NCBI GenBank assembly: GCA_024637045.1 | Contig: JAGXFX010000014.1 | Coordinates: 1-32,528, forward strand | DNA from: Soehngenia sp. | GTDB lineage: Bacteria > Bacillota > Clostridia > Tissierellales > Tissierellaceae | DNA: 32,528 bases | Direction: 5' to 3' | Shown here: positions 1 to 8,055 of the stretch, one piece after another | How positions within the stretch are numbered: position 1 is the stretch's first letter | How the letters are laid out: each line of letters opens with the position of its first letter | The notes under the pieces: model-generated | Told to the model about the DNA's origin: nothing | Databases searched by the model: none | The model's input: the letters and a program-made list of their open reading frames with translations, nothing else | Made by a program: the position numbers and the translations under genes

Positions 1-184
1 CGCAGGACCATTGGCAGGAGTTCCGTTGGGACTTAAAGTATACCATGCAGTAGAGACAGAGTTTAAAGAATCAGTAGATGCAGATGTATATGAGGAACAG
101 ATCGGCATGATGGAAATGGTGCTTGATGTGGATGCAATAGTGGAAGAAGTAGCCTCAATGCGAAAAGAGTTTGGCAAATACTAG
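1..184 (+). CDS. grdE: Glycine/sarcosine/betaine reductase component B precursor, C-terminal end (GrdE-like), partial
   Basis: The window opens inside this gene; the last 60 codons are visible in frame 2 and end in TAG at 182-184. The visible tail runs from [18 protein letters not shown] to a charged end, RKEFGKY, and resembles the C-terminus of the GrdE/GrdG/GrdI proprotein. In that family the precursor is cleaved to give the alpha and beta subunits of component B, one of which carries a pyruvoyl group that binds the substrate amine. The cleavage site lies outside the window. It is followed after 33 bases by grdB, the selenoprotein subunit of the same component, so co-transcription is likely. 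The identification rests on the tail plus context. Whether it is the glycine, sarcosine or betaine version cannot be told from this fragment. Confidence 0.75.
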   Translation, partial: AGPLAGVPLGLKVYHAVETEFKESVDADVYEEQIGMMEMVLDVDAIVEEVASMRKEFGKY

Positions 185-217
185 AATCCTAAAGAAAAAA
201 GAAGAAGAGGGAATATT

Positions 218-1528
218 ATGGCGAAAATTAAAATTGTACACTATATCAACCAATTCTTTGCTGGTATTGGTGGTGAAGAAAAGGCTGACATAAAGCCAGA
301 GGTAAGAGAAGGCGCTGTAGGACCTGGTATGGCAATACAGGCTGGATTTGGCGGAGAGGCTGAGATTGTAGCTACAGTAATTTGTGGAGACAGTTACTTT
401 GGTGAGAATATTGAAGAAGCAAAAAAAGAAGTTCTTCAAATGGTCAAAGGATATAACCCGGATTTATTTATTGCGGGACCAGCTTTCAACGCTGGAAGAT
501 ATGGTGTTGCATGTGGAACAATAACTGAAGCTGTTCAAAATGAATTGAATATTCCTGCTCTTACAGGGATGTATATCGAAAATCCTGGAGCAGACATGTA
601 CAAAAAATTGGTGTATGTTGTTGAAACAAAGAATAGCGCAGCTGGTATGAAAGATGCCGTTGCAAAGATGATTCCCCTTGCCAAGAAACTTTTAAGTGGC
701 GAAGAAATTGGTTCCCCTCAAGAAGAGGGTTATATCGAGAGAGGAATCAGAAAGAACTACTTCACTGAAAAAAGAGGCTCTGAAAGAGCTGTTGAGATGC
801 TTCTTAAGAAGCTGAAAGGCGAGGAATTTACAACTGAGTATGCAATGCCTAATTTTGACAGAGTTGATCCTAACCCTGCAATAAAAGACATTACAAAAGC
901 CAAGATAGCTCTGGTAACATCAGGTGGGATTGTACCTAAGGGTAATCCTGACCACATTGAATCATCATCTGCATCAAAATTTGGCAAGTATGATATCGAC
1001 GGAGTAACAGATTTAACCAAAGAGTCACATGAAACAGCACATGGTGGATTTGACCCTGTATATTGCAATGATGACTCTGACAGAGTACTCCCAGTAGATG
1101 TTCTTAGAGATCTGGAAAAAGAAGGTAAAATCGGAGAACTCTACAGATACTTCTACTCTACAGTAGGAAATGGTACTTCTGTAGGAAGCTCCAAAAAATT
1201 TGCTGAAGAGTTTAGCAAGGAACTGATTGCTGACGGAGTGGATGCAGTTATTCTTACCTCTACCTGAGGTACCTGTACACGTTGCGGTGCAACGATGGTT
1301 AAGGAGATTGAAAGAGCTGGTATTCCAGTAGTTCACATCTGTACAGTAGTTCCAATATCATTGACTGTAGGAGCAAATAGAATAGTTCCTGCAATAGCTA
1401 TTCCTCATCCACTTGGTAATCCTTCAATGGACAAGGATGAAGAAAAAGCGCTAAGAAGAAAAATTGTTGAGAAGTCTCTAGTAGCACTCGAGACAGAAGT
1501 TACTGGACAGACAGTATTTGATAAATAA
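218..1528 (+). CDS. grdB: Reductase component B selenoprotein subunit (GrdB-type) with in-frame UGA selenocysteine
   Basis: Selenoprotein subunit of component B of the glycine/sarcosine/betaine reductase. It attacks the substrate bound to the pyruvoyl subunit and hands the carbon unit to selenoprotein A. The reading frame runs from ATG 218 (GAGGGA ribosome site) through TGA at 1265-1267 to TAA at 1526-1528, giving 436 residues, the usual GrdB length. The UGA is residue 350. It sits in the motif LTST-U-GTCTRCGATM, matching the family's U-x-x-C-x-x-C redox site. Protein-like sequence continues unbroken on both sides in the same frame, so this is recoding and not truncation. A hairpin begins 13 bases after the UGA (separate entry). 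A gene finder without Sec handling would split it into a 349-residue protein and a 77-residue fragment. GrdB, GrdF and GrdH are close relatives; the downstream grdC and grdD favour the glycine type but do not prove it. Confidence 0.95.
1265..1294 (+). promoter_or_regulatory. Selenocysteine codon and bacterial SECIS-like hairpin in grdB
   Basis: TGA at 1265-1267 is followed by a perfect 6-bp stem, CGTTGC (1280-1285) with GCAACG (1289-1294), closing a GGU loop (1286-1288). The spacing of 12 bases from UGA to stem and the GU in the loop agree with what is known of bacterial SECIS elements, which recruit SelB carrying Sec-tRNA. The hairpin lies inside the coding sequence and also encodes part of the conserved CTRCGAT segment, so part of its conservation could be protein-driven. 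Confidence 0.8.
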
Positions 1529-1536
1529 TAAAGGAT

Positions 1537-1573
1537 TACAAATGGGTGATAGTAAATACTACACCCATTTGTA
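1537..1573 (+). repeat. Long intergenic hairpin between grdB and grdC
   Basis: TACAAATGGGTG (1537-1548) pairs perfectly with CACCCATTTGTA (1562-1573). TAGTA/TACTA continue the stem inside, with a single bulged A, leaving a loop of only about two bases. No U-tract follows, so it does not look like a simple terminator. It sits 9 bases after the grdB stop and 16 before the grdC ribosome site. An mRNA processing or stabilising role that sets the ratio of component B to component C is an inference. Confidence 0.7.
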
Positions 1574-1601
1574 AAACCTATTTTCAATGGAGGTGACTCG
1601 T

Positions 1602-3140
1602 TTGAGTTATTCAGTAGTAAAGGGAACAAGTTATGTCCTTGTGCACGCACCTGATATGGTACTTCACAATGGAACAACACAGACAATGGAAAGAGATAAA
1701 AATCCAGAATCAGAGTATCTTAAGAAATTGCCAAACAGCCTAAGAAGTTTTGAAGAGGCTGTAAACTACCTGCCAAACCAGGTATATATTGGAAACAATA
1801 AGCCAGCTGATCTTAGAAAAGATCCTCAGCCATGGGTCGGAAAAGAGGTTGAAGGTGCATCAAGAGACGGTAAGTTTGGAGAAATAATGCCTCAGGATGA
1901 GTTTATCGGACTGATCAAGATTGTTGATGCATTTGAGCTTGTAAAGCTGACAAAGGATTTTACAGCAGATGTTAAGAAGAAGCTTAGCAATCATCCACTG
2001 ATAAGTGATGAGCTTGTATCAAAGCTTAAAGAAGGCGAAGATCTTGATGAGATCAATAAGCTTATTAAGGAGCAGGGAGCAGAACCTGTTTATATGAACA
2101 ACGTAGTGATTGGATGTATCAAGAGAGCACATGATGTTGATGTTAACTTAAATGCTCACGTAATTTTAGAAAATCTTGTATCCAAAGCTTCAGGAGTACT
2201 TGCAGCACTTCATCTGCTCGATAAGACAGATATTAATCCTGAGGATATTGAGTATGTACTGGAATGTTCTGAAGAAGCTTGTGGAGACATGAACCAACGA
2301 GGTGGAGGAAACTTTGCCAAAGCCATTGCTGAAGTTGCGGGGCTATTAAAGGCTTCCGGATCAGATATAAGAGGTTTCTGCGCGGCCCCTACACATTCTA
2401 TGATTTCGGCTGCATCACTCGTTAAAGCTGGAACATTCAAAAATGTTTTGATAGTTTCAGGTGGTTCAACAGCTAAGCTTGGGATGAATGGGAAGGACCA
2501 CGTTAAGAAAGAACTGCCAATTCTGGAGGATGTTATTGGTGGATTTGCAATACTTGTAAGTGAGAATGACGGTACAAGTCCGATTTTAAGAACAGATCTT
2601 GTAGGAAGACATACTGTAGGGACTGGTTCATCACCACAAGCTGTAATAACATCACTTGTAACTGAGCCGCTTGATAGAGGTGGATTAAAAATAACTGATA
2701 TCGATAAGTATTCTGTTGAAATGCAGAATCCTGATGTAACAAAGCCTGCAGGTGCCGGAGATGTTCCGAATGCAAACTACAAAATGATTGCCGCTCTTGG
2801 GGTAAAAAGAGGCGAAATTGAAAGAACTGCTCTTAATGACTTTATTGTAGAGCATGGAATGGAAGGATGGGCACCTACACAGGGTCATATACCTTCAGGA
2901 GTTCCGTTTGTAGGTTTTGCAAAGGAAGATATTGAATCAGGAAAGATCAAGAATACTATGATTATAGGAAAAGGAAGTCTTTTCCTTGGAAGAATGACGA
3001 ACCAGTTCGATGGAGTTTCAATAGTAATGGAGAAAAATCCTGGAGTAGTGGAGGAAAGCAAAGGCGTTTCTGAGCAAGAGGTCAGAGGTCTTGTAGCAGA
3101 AGCTATGAGAGATTTTGCTTCACATCTCCTTCAAGGTTAG
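1602..3140 (+). CDS. grdC: Glycine reductase component C, beta subunit (GrdC)
   Basis: Larger subunit of component C, which receives the carboxymethyl group from selenoprotein A, forms an acetyl thioester, and with GrdD releases acetyl phosphate for ATP synthesis. The product is 512 residues, the usual GrdC length, and starts SYSVVKGTSYVLVHAPDMV after the initiator. The start is TTG at 1602, chosen because a GGAGGTG ribosome site at 1589-1595 sits 6 bases upstream; an ATG at 1587 in the same frame overlaps that site and would add five residues not expected of the family. The fold is related to beta-ketoacyl synthase III/thiolase-like proteins, with a Cys-containing stretch around VLECSEEACGDMNQRGGGNF. 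It lies 10 bases before grdD. Confidence 0.93.
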   Translation: MSYSVVKGTSYVLVHAPDMVLHNGTTQTMERDKNPESEYLKKLPNSLRSFEEAVNYLPNQVYIGNNKPADLRKDPQPWVGKEVEGASRDGKFGEIMPQDEFIGLIKIVDAFELVKLTKDFTADVKKKLSNHPLISDELVSKLKEGEDLDEINKLIKEQGAEPVYMNNVVIGCIKRAHDVDVNLNAHVILENLVSKASGVLAALHLLDKTDINPEDIEYVLECSEEACGDMNQRGGGNFAKAIAEVAGLLKASGSDIRGFCAAPTHSMISAASLVKAGTFKNVLIVSGGSTAKLGMNGKDHVKKELPILEDVIGGFAILVSENDGTSPILRTDLVGRHTVGTGSSPQAVITSLVTEPLDRGGLKITDIDKYSVEMQNPDVTKPAGAGDVPNANYKMIAALGVKRGEIERTALNDFIVEHGMEGWAPTQGHIPSGVPFVGFAKEDIESGKIKNTMIIGKGSLFLGRMTNQFDGVSIVMEKNPGVVEESKGVSEQEVRGLVAEAMRDFASHLLQG

Positions 3141-3150
3141 AGGTGATATG

Positions 3151-4332
3151 ATGTCTGAAAACAATGTAAAAGCCATGATTGGCAAAGTATTCAACGACAT
3201 TGCCGACGCTATGGAAACAGGCCAGTTCGGTCAGAGGGTCAGAGTGGGAATTACTACCCTGGGAAGCGAGCTTGGCATTGAAAACATGGTAAAAGGTGCT
3301 GAACTTGCACAGCAAAGAGATAACACTGTGGAGGTCGTTCTTATTGGACCTAAGGTTGACTCTGGCCTTACTCAGGTAGTCGTTGAAACAGAAGAAGAAG
3401 GTTACAAAACAATGGAGGAAATGTTGGACAAAGGTGAGCTTGGAGGTTGCGTTACACTTCATTACAGCTTCCCGATTGGAGTTTCCACCGTTGGTAGAGT
3501 AGTTACACCAGGAAGAGGCAAGGAAATGTTTGTAGCAACTACAACTGGAACTTCCTCTTCGCATAGAGTTGAAGCTATGGTTAAGAACGGAGTATTTGGT
3601 ATCATCTCCGCAAAAGCTATGGGAGTAAAGAATCCTACTCTTGGAATTCTTAACGTAGACGGAGCGAGACAAGTTGAAAGAGCATTTAAAGAGCTAATGG
3701 CAAAAGGATACGACTTGAATTTCACTGAATCTGCCAGAGCAGATGGTGGAGCTGTAATGAGGGGAAACGACCTGCTTGCAGGTACTCCAGATGTAATGGT
3801 TACTGATACCCTTACAGGAAATATCCTTATGAAGATGTTTTCATCATACACAACAGGTGGTAGCTATGAGTCACAAGGATTTGGCTACGGACCTGGAATC
3901 GGTGAGAATTACGACAGACTTGTTTTGATTCTTTCAAGGGCATCAGGATCACCGGTTGTTGCCAATGCAATAAGCTATGCTGGTGATTTAGTAAAAGGAG
4001 ATGTTAATTCTGTTGCAAAGAGAGAATTTGAAGCAGTTAACAAGGCAGGATTCAAAGAGATACTTGCAGCTCTGACTAAGGAAACCAAGAAAGAAACCAG
4101 TGATGAGAAAGTAGTGGCACCAGAAAAGGAGCCAGTTACTGGTACAATTGATGGAATAGATATTATGGAACTTGACGATGCAGTAGAGGTTCTTTGGAAA
4201 AACAAAGTGTATGCTGAGTCAGGAATGGGCTGTACAGGACCAATTGTTATGGTTAATGAAACTAAATTAAGCGAAGCATTAACAATCCTGTCAAAAGCAG
4301 GATATGATGTTGGTGAAGCAGATCCCTGCTAA
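3151..4332 (+). CDS. grdD: Glycine reductase component C, alpha subunit (GrdD)
   Basis: Smaller subunit of component C, related to phosphate acyltransferases of the PlsX type. It completes phosphorolysis of the acetyl thioester to acetyl phosphate. Start ATG 3151 (MSENNVKAMIGKVF) is preferred over the adjacent ATG 3148 because the AGAGGTGA ribosome site (3139-3146) is better spaced. The product is 393 residues. A thiol in a GMGCTGP motif falls at Cys361, which fits the catalytic Cys359 reported for the Eubacterium acidaminophilum homologue. There is a low-complexity Lys/Glu linker (KETKKETSDEK) before the C-terminal module that carries this cysteine. It is the last gene of the reductase operon; a strong terminator follows. 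Confidence 0.93.
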   Translation: MSENNVKAMIGKVFNDIADAMETGQFGQRVRVGITTLGSELGIENMVKGAELAQQRDNTVEVVLIGPKVDSGLTQVVVETEEEGYKTMEEMLDKGELGGCVTLHYSFPIGVSTVGRVVTPGRGKEMFVATTTGTSSSHRVEAMVKNGVFGIISAKAMGVKNPTLGILNVDGARQVERAFKELMAKGYDLNFTESARADGGAVMRGNDLLAGTPDVMVTDTLTGNILMKMFSSYTTGGSYESQGFGYGPGIGENYDRLVLILSRASGSPVVANAISYAGDLVKGDVNSVAKREFEAVNKAGFKEILAALTKETKKETSDEKVVAPEKEPVTGTIDGIDIMELDDAVEVLWKNKVYAESGMGCTGPIVMVNETKLSEALTILSKAGYDVGEADPC

Positions 4333-4337
4333 AGATG

Positions 4338-4363
4338 AACCCCGGATTTTTCCGGGGTTTTTT
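4338..4363 (+). terminator. Rho-independent terminator of the reductase operon
   Basis: AACCCCGGA pairs with TCCGGGGTT around a TTTT loop, followed by a T-run. It lies five bases after the grdD stop. Confidence 0.93.
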
Positions 4364-4447
4364 CATACTTAAAAAAATAGGAATTTGAAGCTAATAAGGG
4401 TATGTTTTTAATAAGAAATTGTAACTATTCCAAATAAGGTTGTCGAA

Positions 4448-4476
4448 TTGTTAAAGCCTTCTGATTCTGATATAAT
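4448..4476 (+). promoter_or_regulatory. Promoter of rpoN
   Basis: TTGTTA (4448-4453), a 17-base spacer and TATAAT (4471-4476), 33 bases before the rpoN start. Standard sigma-A type by inspection. Confidence 0.7.
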
Positions 4477-4509
4477 AATGGTAGATGAAGAGTAAAGGAG
4501 GTGGGACAT

Positions 4510-5880
4510 TTGAGGTTGAATTACGATTTGACCCTGGAACAAAGCCAGAAGCTGATTATGACACCCGAGCTTCGACAAGCCATACAATTACTTCAGTATA
4601 CAAGTCTTGAGCTTAATAGTTATCTGAAAAATGAAATGGAAGAAAATCCGCTTCTTGAAGTTGAAACACCTTCAGAAGATAATCAGAGTATGGAAACCCT
4701 AAAAGAAGAGAAGGATATAGACTGGAAGGAATTCCTTGAAAGCTATGACGATATAAGCTACAGGTCAGAAGTTGATAGAAACAAAAAGGAATACTCCTTT
4801 GAAAATTTCGTGTCCTACACACCGTCCCTGAAAGATTATTTGATTGAACAATTGAATATGATAAGTCTTGGTGCGGCTGAATACAGGATAGCAGATTATA
4901 TAATTCAAAATATAAATTCAAATGGATATTTGGATGCTTCAATAAGTGACATGGCATTGCAACTAGAGGTTTCCGAAGAGGAAGTTGAAGTGGTTCTAAC
5001 TGTGGTACAGGCTTTTGAGCCTTACGGAGTAGGAGCAAGAAATCTTAAGGAATGTCTGCTGATTCAAATTAGAGAAGCACAAGATTTCCTTCTAAAAAGA
5101 ATCATAAATGATTATTTAGAGGATATAGCATCCAATAAGATTGGCAAAATTGCGAAGGAACTTGATATTTCAACTGAAAAAGTCCAGGAGTATGTGGATA
5201 CCATACGGTGCTTGGAGCCAAAACCAGGAAGGACATTCAGAGGTGACGGAGAAGACACAAGATATATAACCCCAGATGCTTCAATTGAAGAAATAGATGG
5301 AGAGTATGTAATCTTTATCAACGATGTTACCGGACCTAGACTTAGTATAAACAAGTACTATAGAAGTCTTTTGAAGGATGGTGGGGATTCAGAGACCACT
5401 GAGTTTTTACAGGATAAGCTTAACTCTGCCATGTGGCTTATAAAAAGCATTGAACAGAGAAGACAGACTGTATACAAGGTTGTGGAATCAATCATGAAAT
5501 ATCAGAAGGAATTTCTTATACATGGCGAGAAAAGACTGCTACCTTTGACCCTCAAGGATGTGGCAGAAGATATAGAAATGCATGAGTCCACAATTTCCAG
5601 AGCTACAAACGGAAAATACGTCCAAACACCAAGAGGAGTATTTGAGCTTAAGTACTTTTTTACTACAGGACTTTCAGGAGAATCCGGAGAAGTTTCAGCA
5701 ACTAGTGTAAAATCCATTATAAGGGGTATTATAGATACCGAGGATCAAAAAAAACCTCTTAGTGACCAGCATATATCCAACATACTCAAGGAAAGGGGTA
5801 TGGAGGTTTCAAGAAGAACTGTTGCGAAATACAGGGATGAGCTTAAGATTCCATCATCATCCCGAAGAAGAAGGTATTGA
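4510..5880 (+). CDS. rpoN: RNA polymerase sigma-54 factor RpoN
   Basis: Alternative sigma factor that recognises -24/-12 promoters and needs an AAA+ activator to open DNA. Region I is intact at the N-terminus (LTLEQSQKLIMTPELRQAIQ). An acidic region II follows, then the core-binding region, a helix-turn-helix near HESTISRATNGKYVQTPRG and the RpoN box SRRTVAKYRDELKIPSSSRR at the very end (ARRTVAKYRE in the classical form). The start is TTG 4510, six bases after the AAAGGAGGTG ribosome site (4494-4503); the in-frame GTG at 4501 lies inside that site. The product is 456 residues. It lies immediately upstream of cggR, a neighbourhood seen in other Firmicutes. No sigma-54 activator gene is in the window. 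Confidence 0.97.
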   Translation: MRLNYDLTLEQSQKLIMTPELRQAIQLLQYTSLELNSYLKNEMEENPLLEVETPSEDNQSMETLKEEKDIDWKEFLESYDDISYRSEVDRNKKEYSFENFVSYTPSLKDYLIEQLNMISLGAAEYRIADYIIQNINSNGYLDASISDMALQLEVSEEEVEVVLTVVQAFEPYGVGARNLKECLLIQIREAQDFLLKRIINDYLEDIASNKIGKIAKELDISTEKVQEYVDTIRCLEPKPGRTFRGDGEDTRYITPDASIEEIDGEYVIFINDVTGPRLSINKYYRSLLKDGGDSETTEFLQDKLNSAMWLIKSIEQRRQTVYKVVESIMKYQKEFLIHGEKRLLPLTLKDVAEDIEMHESTISRATNGKYVQTPRGVFELKYFFTTGLSGESGEVSATSVKSIIRGIIDTEDQKKPLSDQHISNILKERGMEVSRRTVAKYRDELKIPSSSRRRRY

Positions 5881-5894
5881 ATATCAGAGATGGC

Positions 5895-5923
5895 TTGAAA
5901 AAAAGCTGTCTCTGGTATATAAT
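5895..5923 (+). promoter_or_regulatory. Promoter of the glycolytic operon
   Basis: TTGAAA (5895-5900), a 17-base spacer and TATAAT (5918-5923). This is close to consensus, as expected for a highly expressed operon. It lies just after the rpoN stop and upstream of the CggR-like operator. Confidence 0.8.
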
Positions 5924-5953
5924 GAAGTATATAGGATATTTTTTTATCCCAAG

Positions 5954-5989
5954 TGGGACAAAATAACAAGCTATGGGATAAAAAACGGC
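5954..5989 (+). promoter_or_regulatory. CggR-type operator
   Basis: TGGGAC at 5954-5959 and TGGGAT at 5974-5979 are spaced exactly 20 bases apart, the same period as the paired CGGGAC half-sites of the Bacillus subtilis cggR-gapA operator. The partner TGTC-like halves are weak here (ACAA and CGGC in the equivalent places). The site lies about 30 bases downstream of the -10 box and before cggR, so a bound repressor would block elongation, as in B. subtilis. The match is by eye; binding is inferred. Confidence 0.65.
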
Positions 5990-6005
5990 CAACGGAGGTG
6001 ATGAA

Positions 6006-7028
6006 ATAGATCTTTTAAAACTAATTGGTAAGCTTTCACCTGAATGTTTTCAGACAATTGAAAGAAGGTACACTATACTAAGGGCAGTTGAATTCAGGCA
6101 GCCAGTAGGAAGAAGAGCACTTTCGATTGAGCTTGGTATGAAAGAAAGAACCATCAGGTCGGAGGTTGAGAAACTAAGAGAGCTTAAATTATTAAACACC
6201 GACAATATGGGTATGTATGTTACAGGCGATGGCAAGGAGCTTCTTGATCAGTTGAGTGATATATACCAGAGTATCAGAGGAATACCCAATCTGAGGAAAA
6301 AGCTTCAGGACATCTTGCAGATTAAAAGCATAATAATAGTTCCTGGAGATTCCGGAACCAATGATTTGGTTCTTCAGGAAATGGGAAGAAGTGCATCCAG
6401 GAATCTGATTGAATCACTAGAAGGAAATGACATAGTTGGAGTTACAGGCGGTAGTACAATGGCAGCTTTTTCAGATCAGGTAACTTCAGACACAACATTT
6501 CCAAAGGTTACAGTAATTCCTGCAAGGGGAGGACTTGGGAAGGAACTTATGTCTCAGGCAAATTCAGTAGCAGCTAAAGTTGGGAAAGGTCTTGGAGCGA
6601 TGTACAGGTTGCTTTATATACCAGATGGTCTCGAAAAAGAGGCTTTGGAAGTTTTACAGTCAAATGATGAAATCAGGCAGTCTCTTCAGCTTATAGATGA
6701 AATGAGGATACTTGTTTTTGGCATTGGAAGAGCAGATGTACTGGCAAGTAGAAGGAGCCTTTCCGAAGAAAGAATAAGCCATTTAATGGGAAATGGAGCT
6801 GTTGCAGAGGCATTTGGCCACTATTTTGACATCGAAGGGAATGACCTTTGGGAATACAAGACGGTCGGACTGTCCCTGGAAACATACAAAGAAATTCCAC
6901 AGGTAATTGGAGTTGCTGGTGGAGCAGATAAAGCTGAGGCAATAATTGCCATATCATCAATCAGAAAGGACATAACTTTGATTGTAGATGAGGCAGTAGG
7001 AAATAGAATAGTAGAAATATTAAATTAA
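6006..7028 (+). CDS. cggR: Central glycolytic genes regulator CggR (start codon uncertain)
   Basis: SorC/DeoR-family repressor of lower glycolysis, relieved by fructose-1,6-bisphosphate. A winged-helix segment (QPVGRRALSIELGMKERTIR) leads into a sugar-phosphate-binding domain with GVTGGSTMAAF and a conserved C-terminal region (LMGNGAVAEAFGHYF). Family-like sequence extends upstream of the first in-frame ATG (6138) to about 6006, giving roughly 340 residues, the usual length. However, no ATG, GTG or TTG lies in that frame near the ribosome site GGAGGTG (5994-6000). The only ATG there (6001) reads ATG AAA TAG. Either an unusual start (ATA 6006, or ATT 6024) is used, or one base (probably an A in the AAA run at 6004-6006) is missing. 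The ATG 6138 start would remove half of the DNA-binding domain. It is the first gene of the glycolytic operon, 16 bases before gapA. Confidence 0.9.
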   Translation: MDLLKLIGKLSPECFQTIERRYTILRAVEFRQPVGRRALSIELGMKERTIRSEVEKLRELKLLNTDNMGMYVTGDGKELLDQLSDIYQSIRGIPNLRKKLQDILQIKSIIIVPGDSGTNDLVLQEMGRSASRNLIESLEGNDIVGVTGGSTMAAFSDQVTSDTTFPKVTVIPARGGLGKELMSQANSVAAKVGKGLGAMYRLLYIPDGLEKEALEVLQSNDEIRQSLQLIDEMRILVFGIGRADVLASRRSLSEERISHLMGNGAVAEAFGHYFDIEGNDLWEYKTVGLSLETYKEIPQVIGVAGGADKAEAIIAISSIRKDITLIVDEAVGNRIVEILN

Positions 7029-7044
7029 TCAAGGAGGAATTTTT

Positions 7045-8052
7045 ATGACGTTAAAAGTAGGATTGAGTGGATTTGGTAGAATCGGAAGAGATGTATTCAG
7101 AATATGGGCAGAAAACAATGTAGAGGAATTTGACATTGTAGCCATAAACGCATCTGGTAAAATTGAGGATTTGGCACATCTTTTCAAGTATGACAGCATT
7201 TATGGAAAGTTCGAAGGAACAATTGACACATACGAGGAAGGATTTATTGTAAACGGTAAGAAGATCCCAGTCATAGCTTTCAGAGATCCATCAGAACTGC
7301 CTTGGAAAGAAATGGGAGTTGACGTGGCAATAGACTCAACAGGAGCTTTCAGAGACAGAGAAGGTCTGCAAAAGCATCTTGATGCAGGAGCAAAAAAAGT
7401 AATCGTAACAGCACCTGCAAAGGGTGAAGACGTGACTATAGTTCTTGGAGTAAATGATGACAAGTACGATCCTGAGAATCACAATATAATTTCGAACGCT
7501 TCATGTACAACAAACTGCCTTGCACCTGTAGCAAAGGTAATTCTTGATAAACTTGGAATCAAGAAAGGTCTGATGACAACAGTTCATGCATATACTAGTG
7601 ACCAGATGCTTCACGATAAGAGACACAAGGATATGAGAAGAGCTAGAGCAGCTGCAGAGAACATTATTCCAACTACAACAGGAGCAGCGAAAGCAGTTGC
7701 ATTGGTATTGCCTGAGCTAAAAGGAAAAATGAACGGTTTCTCAGTAAGAGTACCTGTTCCAACAGTATCACTTGTTGATGCTGTATTTGAAGTTGACAAT
7801 CCAACAACAGTGGAAGAAGTAAACAAACTGTTGAAGGAAGCAAGTGAAGGAGAACTAAAAGGTATAATGGGATTCTCAGAAGAGCCCCTTGTATCAAGAG
7901 ACTTTATTGGTGATGAAAGATCATCAATAGTTGATGCCGATTCAACAATGGTAATAGACAATATGGTAAAAGTTGTATCATGGTATGACAACGAGTGGGG
8001 TTACTCAGCCAGAGTTGTTGACTTGACTAGACTTGTAGCTAACAAATGGTAG
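7045..8052 (+). CDS. gapA: Glyceraldehyde-3-phosphate dehydrogenase, type I
   Basis: Oxidises and phosphorylates glyceraldehyde-3-phosphate to 1,3-bisphosphoglycerate with NAD reduction, in the cytoplasm. N-terminal Rossmann motif GLSGFGRIGRDVFR; active-site NASCTTNCLAPV with Cys154; TTVHAYTSDQ and the C-terminal SWYDNEWGYS are all intact. The product is 335 residues, full length. Start ATG 7045 follows an AAGGAGGA ribosome site. It is controlled with cggR from the upstream promoter. A strong palindrome follows the stop codon and may separate its expression level from that of pgk. Confidence 0.98.
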   Translation: MTLKVGLSGFGRIGRDVFRIWAENNVEEFDIVAINASGKIEDLAHLFKYDSIYGKFEGTIDTYEEGFIVNGKKIPVIAFRDPSELPWKEMGVDVAIDSTGAFRDREGLQKHLDAGAKKVIVTAPAKGEDVTIVLGVNDDKYDPENHNIISNASCTTNCLAPVAKVILDKLGIKKGLMTTVHAYTSDQMLHDKRHKDMRRARAAAENIIPTTTGAAKAVALVLPELKGKMNGFSVRVPVPTVSLVDAVFEVDNPTTVEEVNKLLKEASEGELKGIMGFSEEPLVSRDFIGDERSSIVDADSTMVIDNMVKVVSWYDNEWGYSARVVDLTRLVANKW

Positions 8053-8055
8053 TAA

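Noticed and set aside
1265..1267. TGA in grdB as a nonsense mutation or pseudogene
   Set aside because: The protein motif continues in frame with the family selenocysteine signature, and a hairpin follows, so it is recoding.
3103..3672. Long minus-strand ORF (189 residues) inside grdD
   Set aside because: Antisense shadow of a strongly conserved gene; no ribosome site and no recognisable motif.
4501..4509. GTG 4501 as the rpoN start
   Set aside because: It lies within the ribosome-binding sequence AAAGGAGGTG; TTG 4510 has correct spacing and gives the family N-terminus.
5934..5950. GGATA/TATCC hairpin before cggR as a terminator
   Set aside because: The T-run is in the loop and not after the stem, and a promoter lies just upstream.
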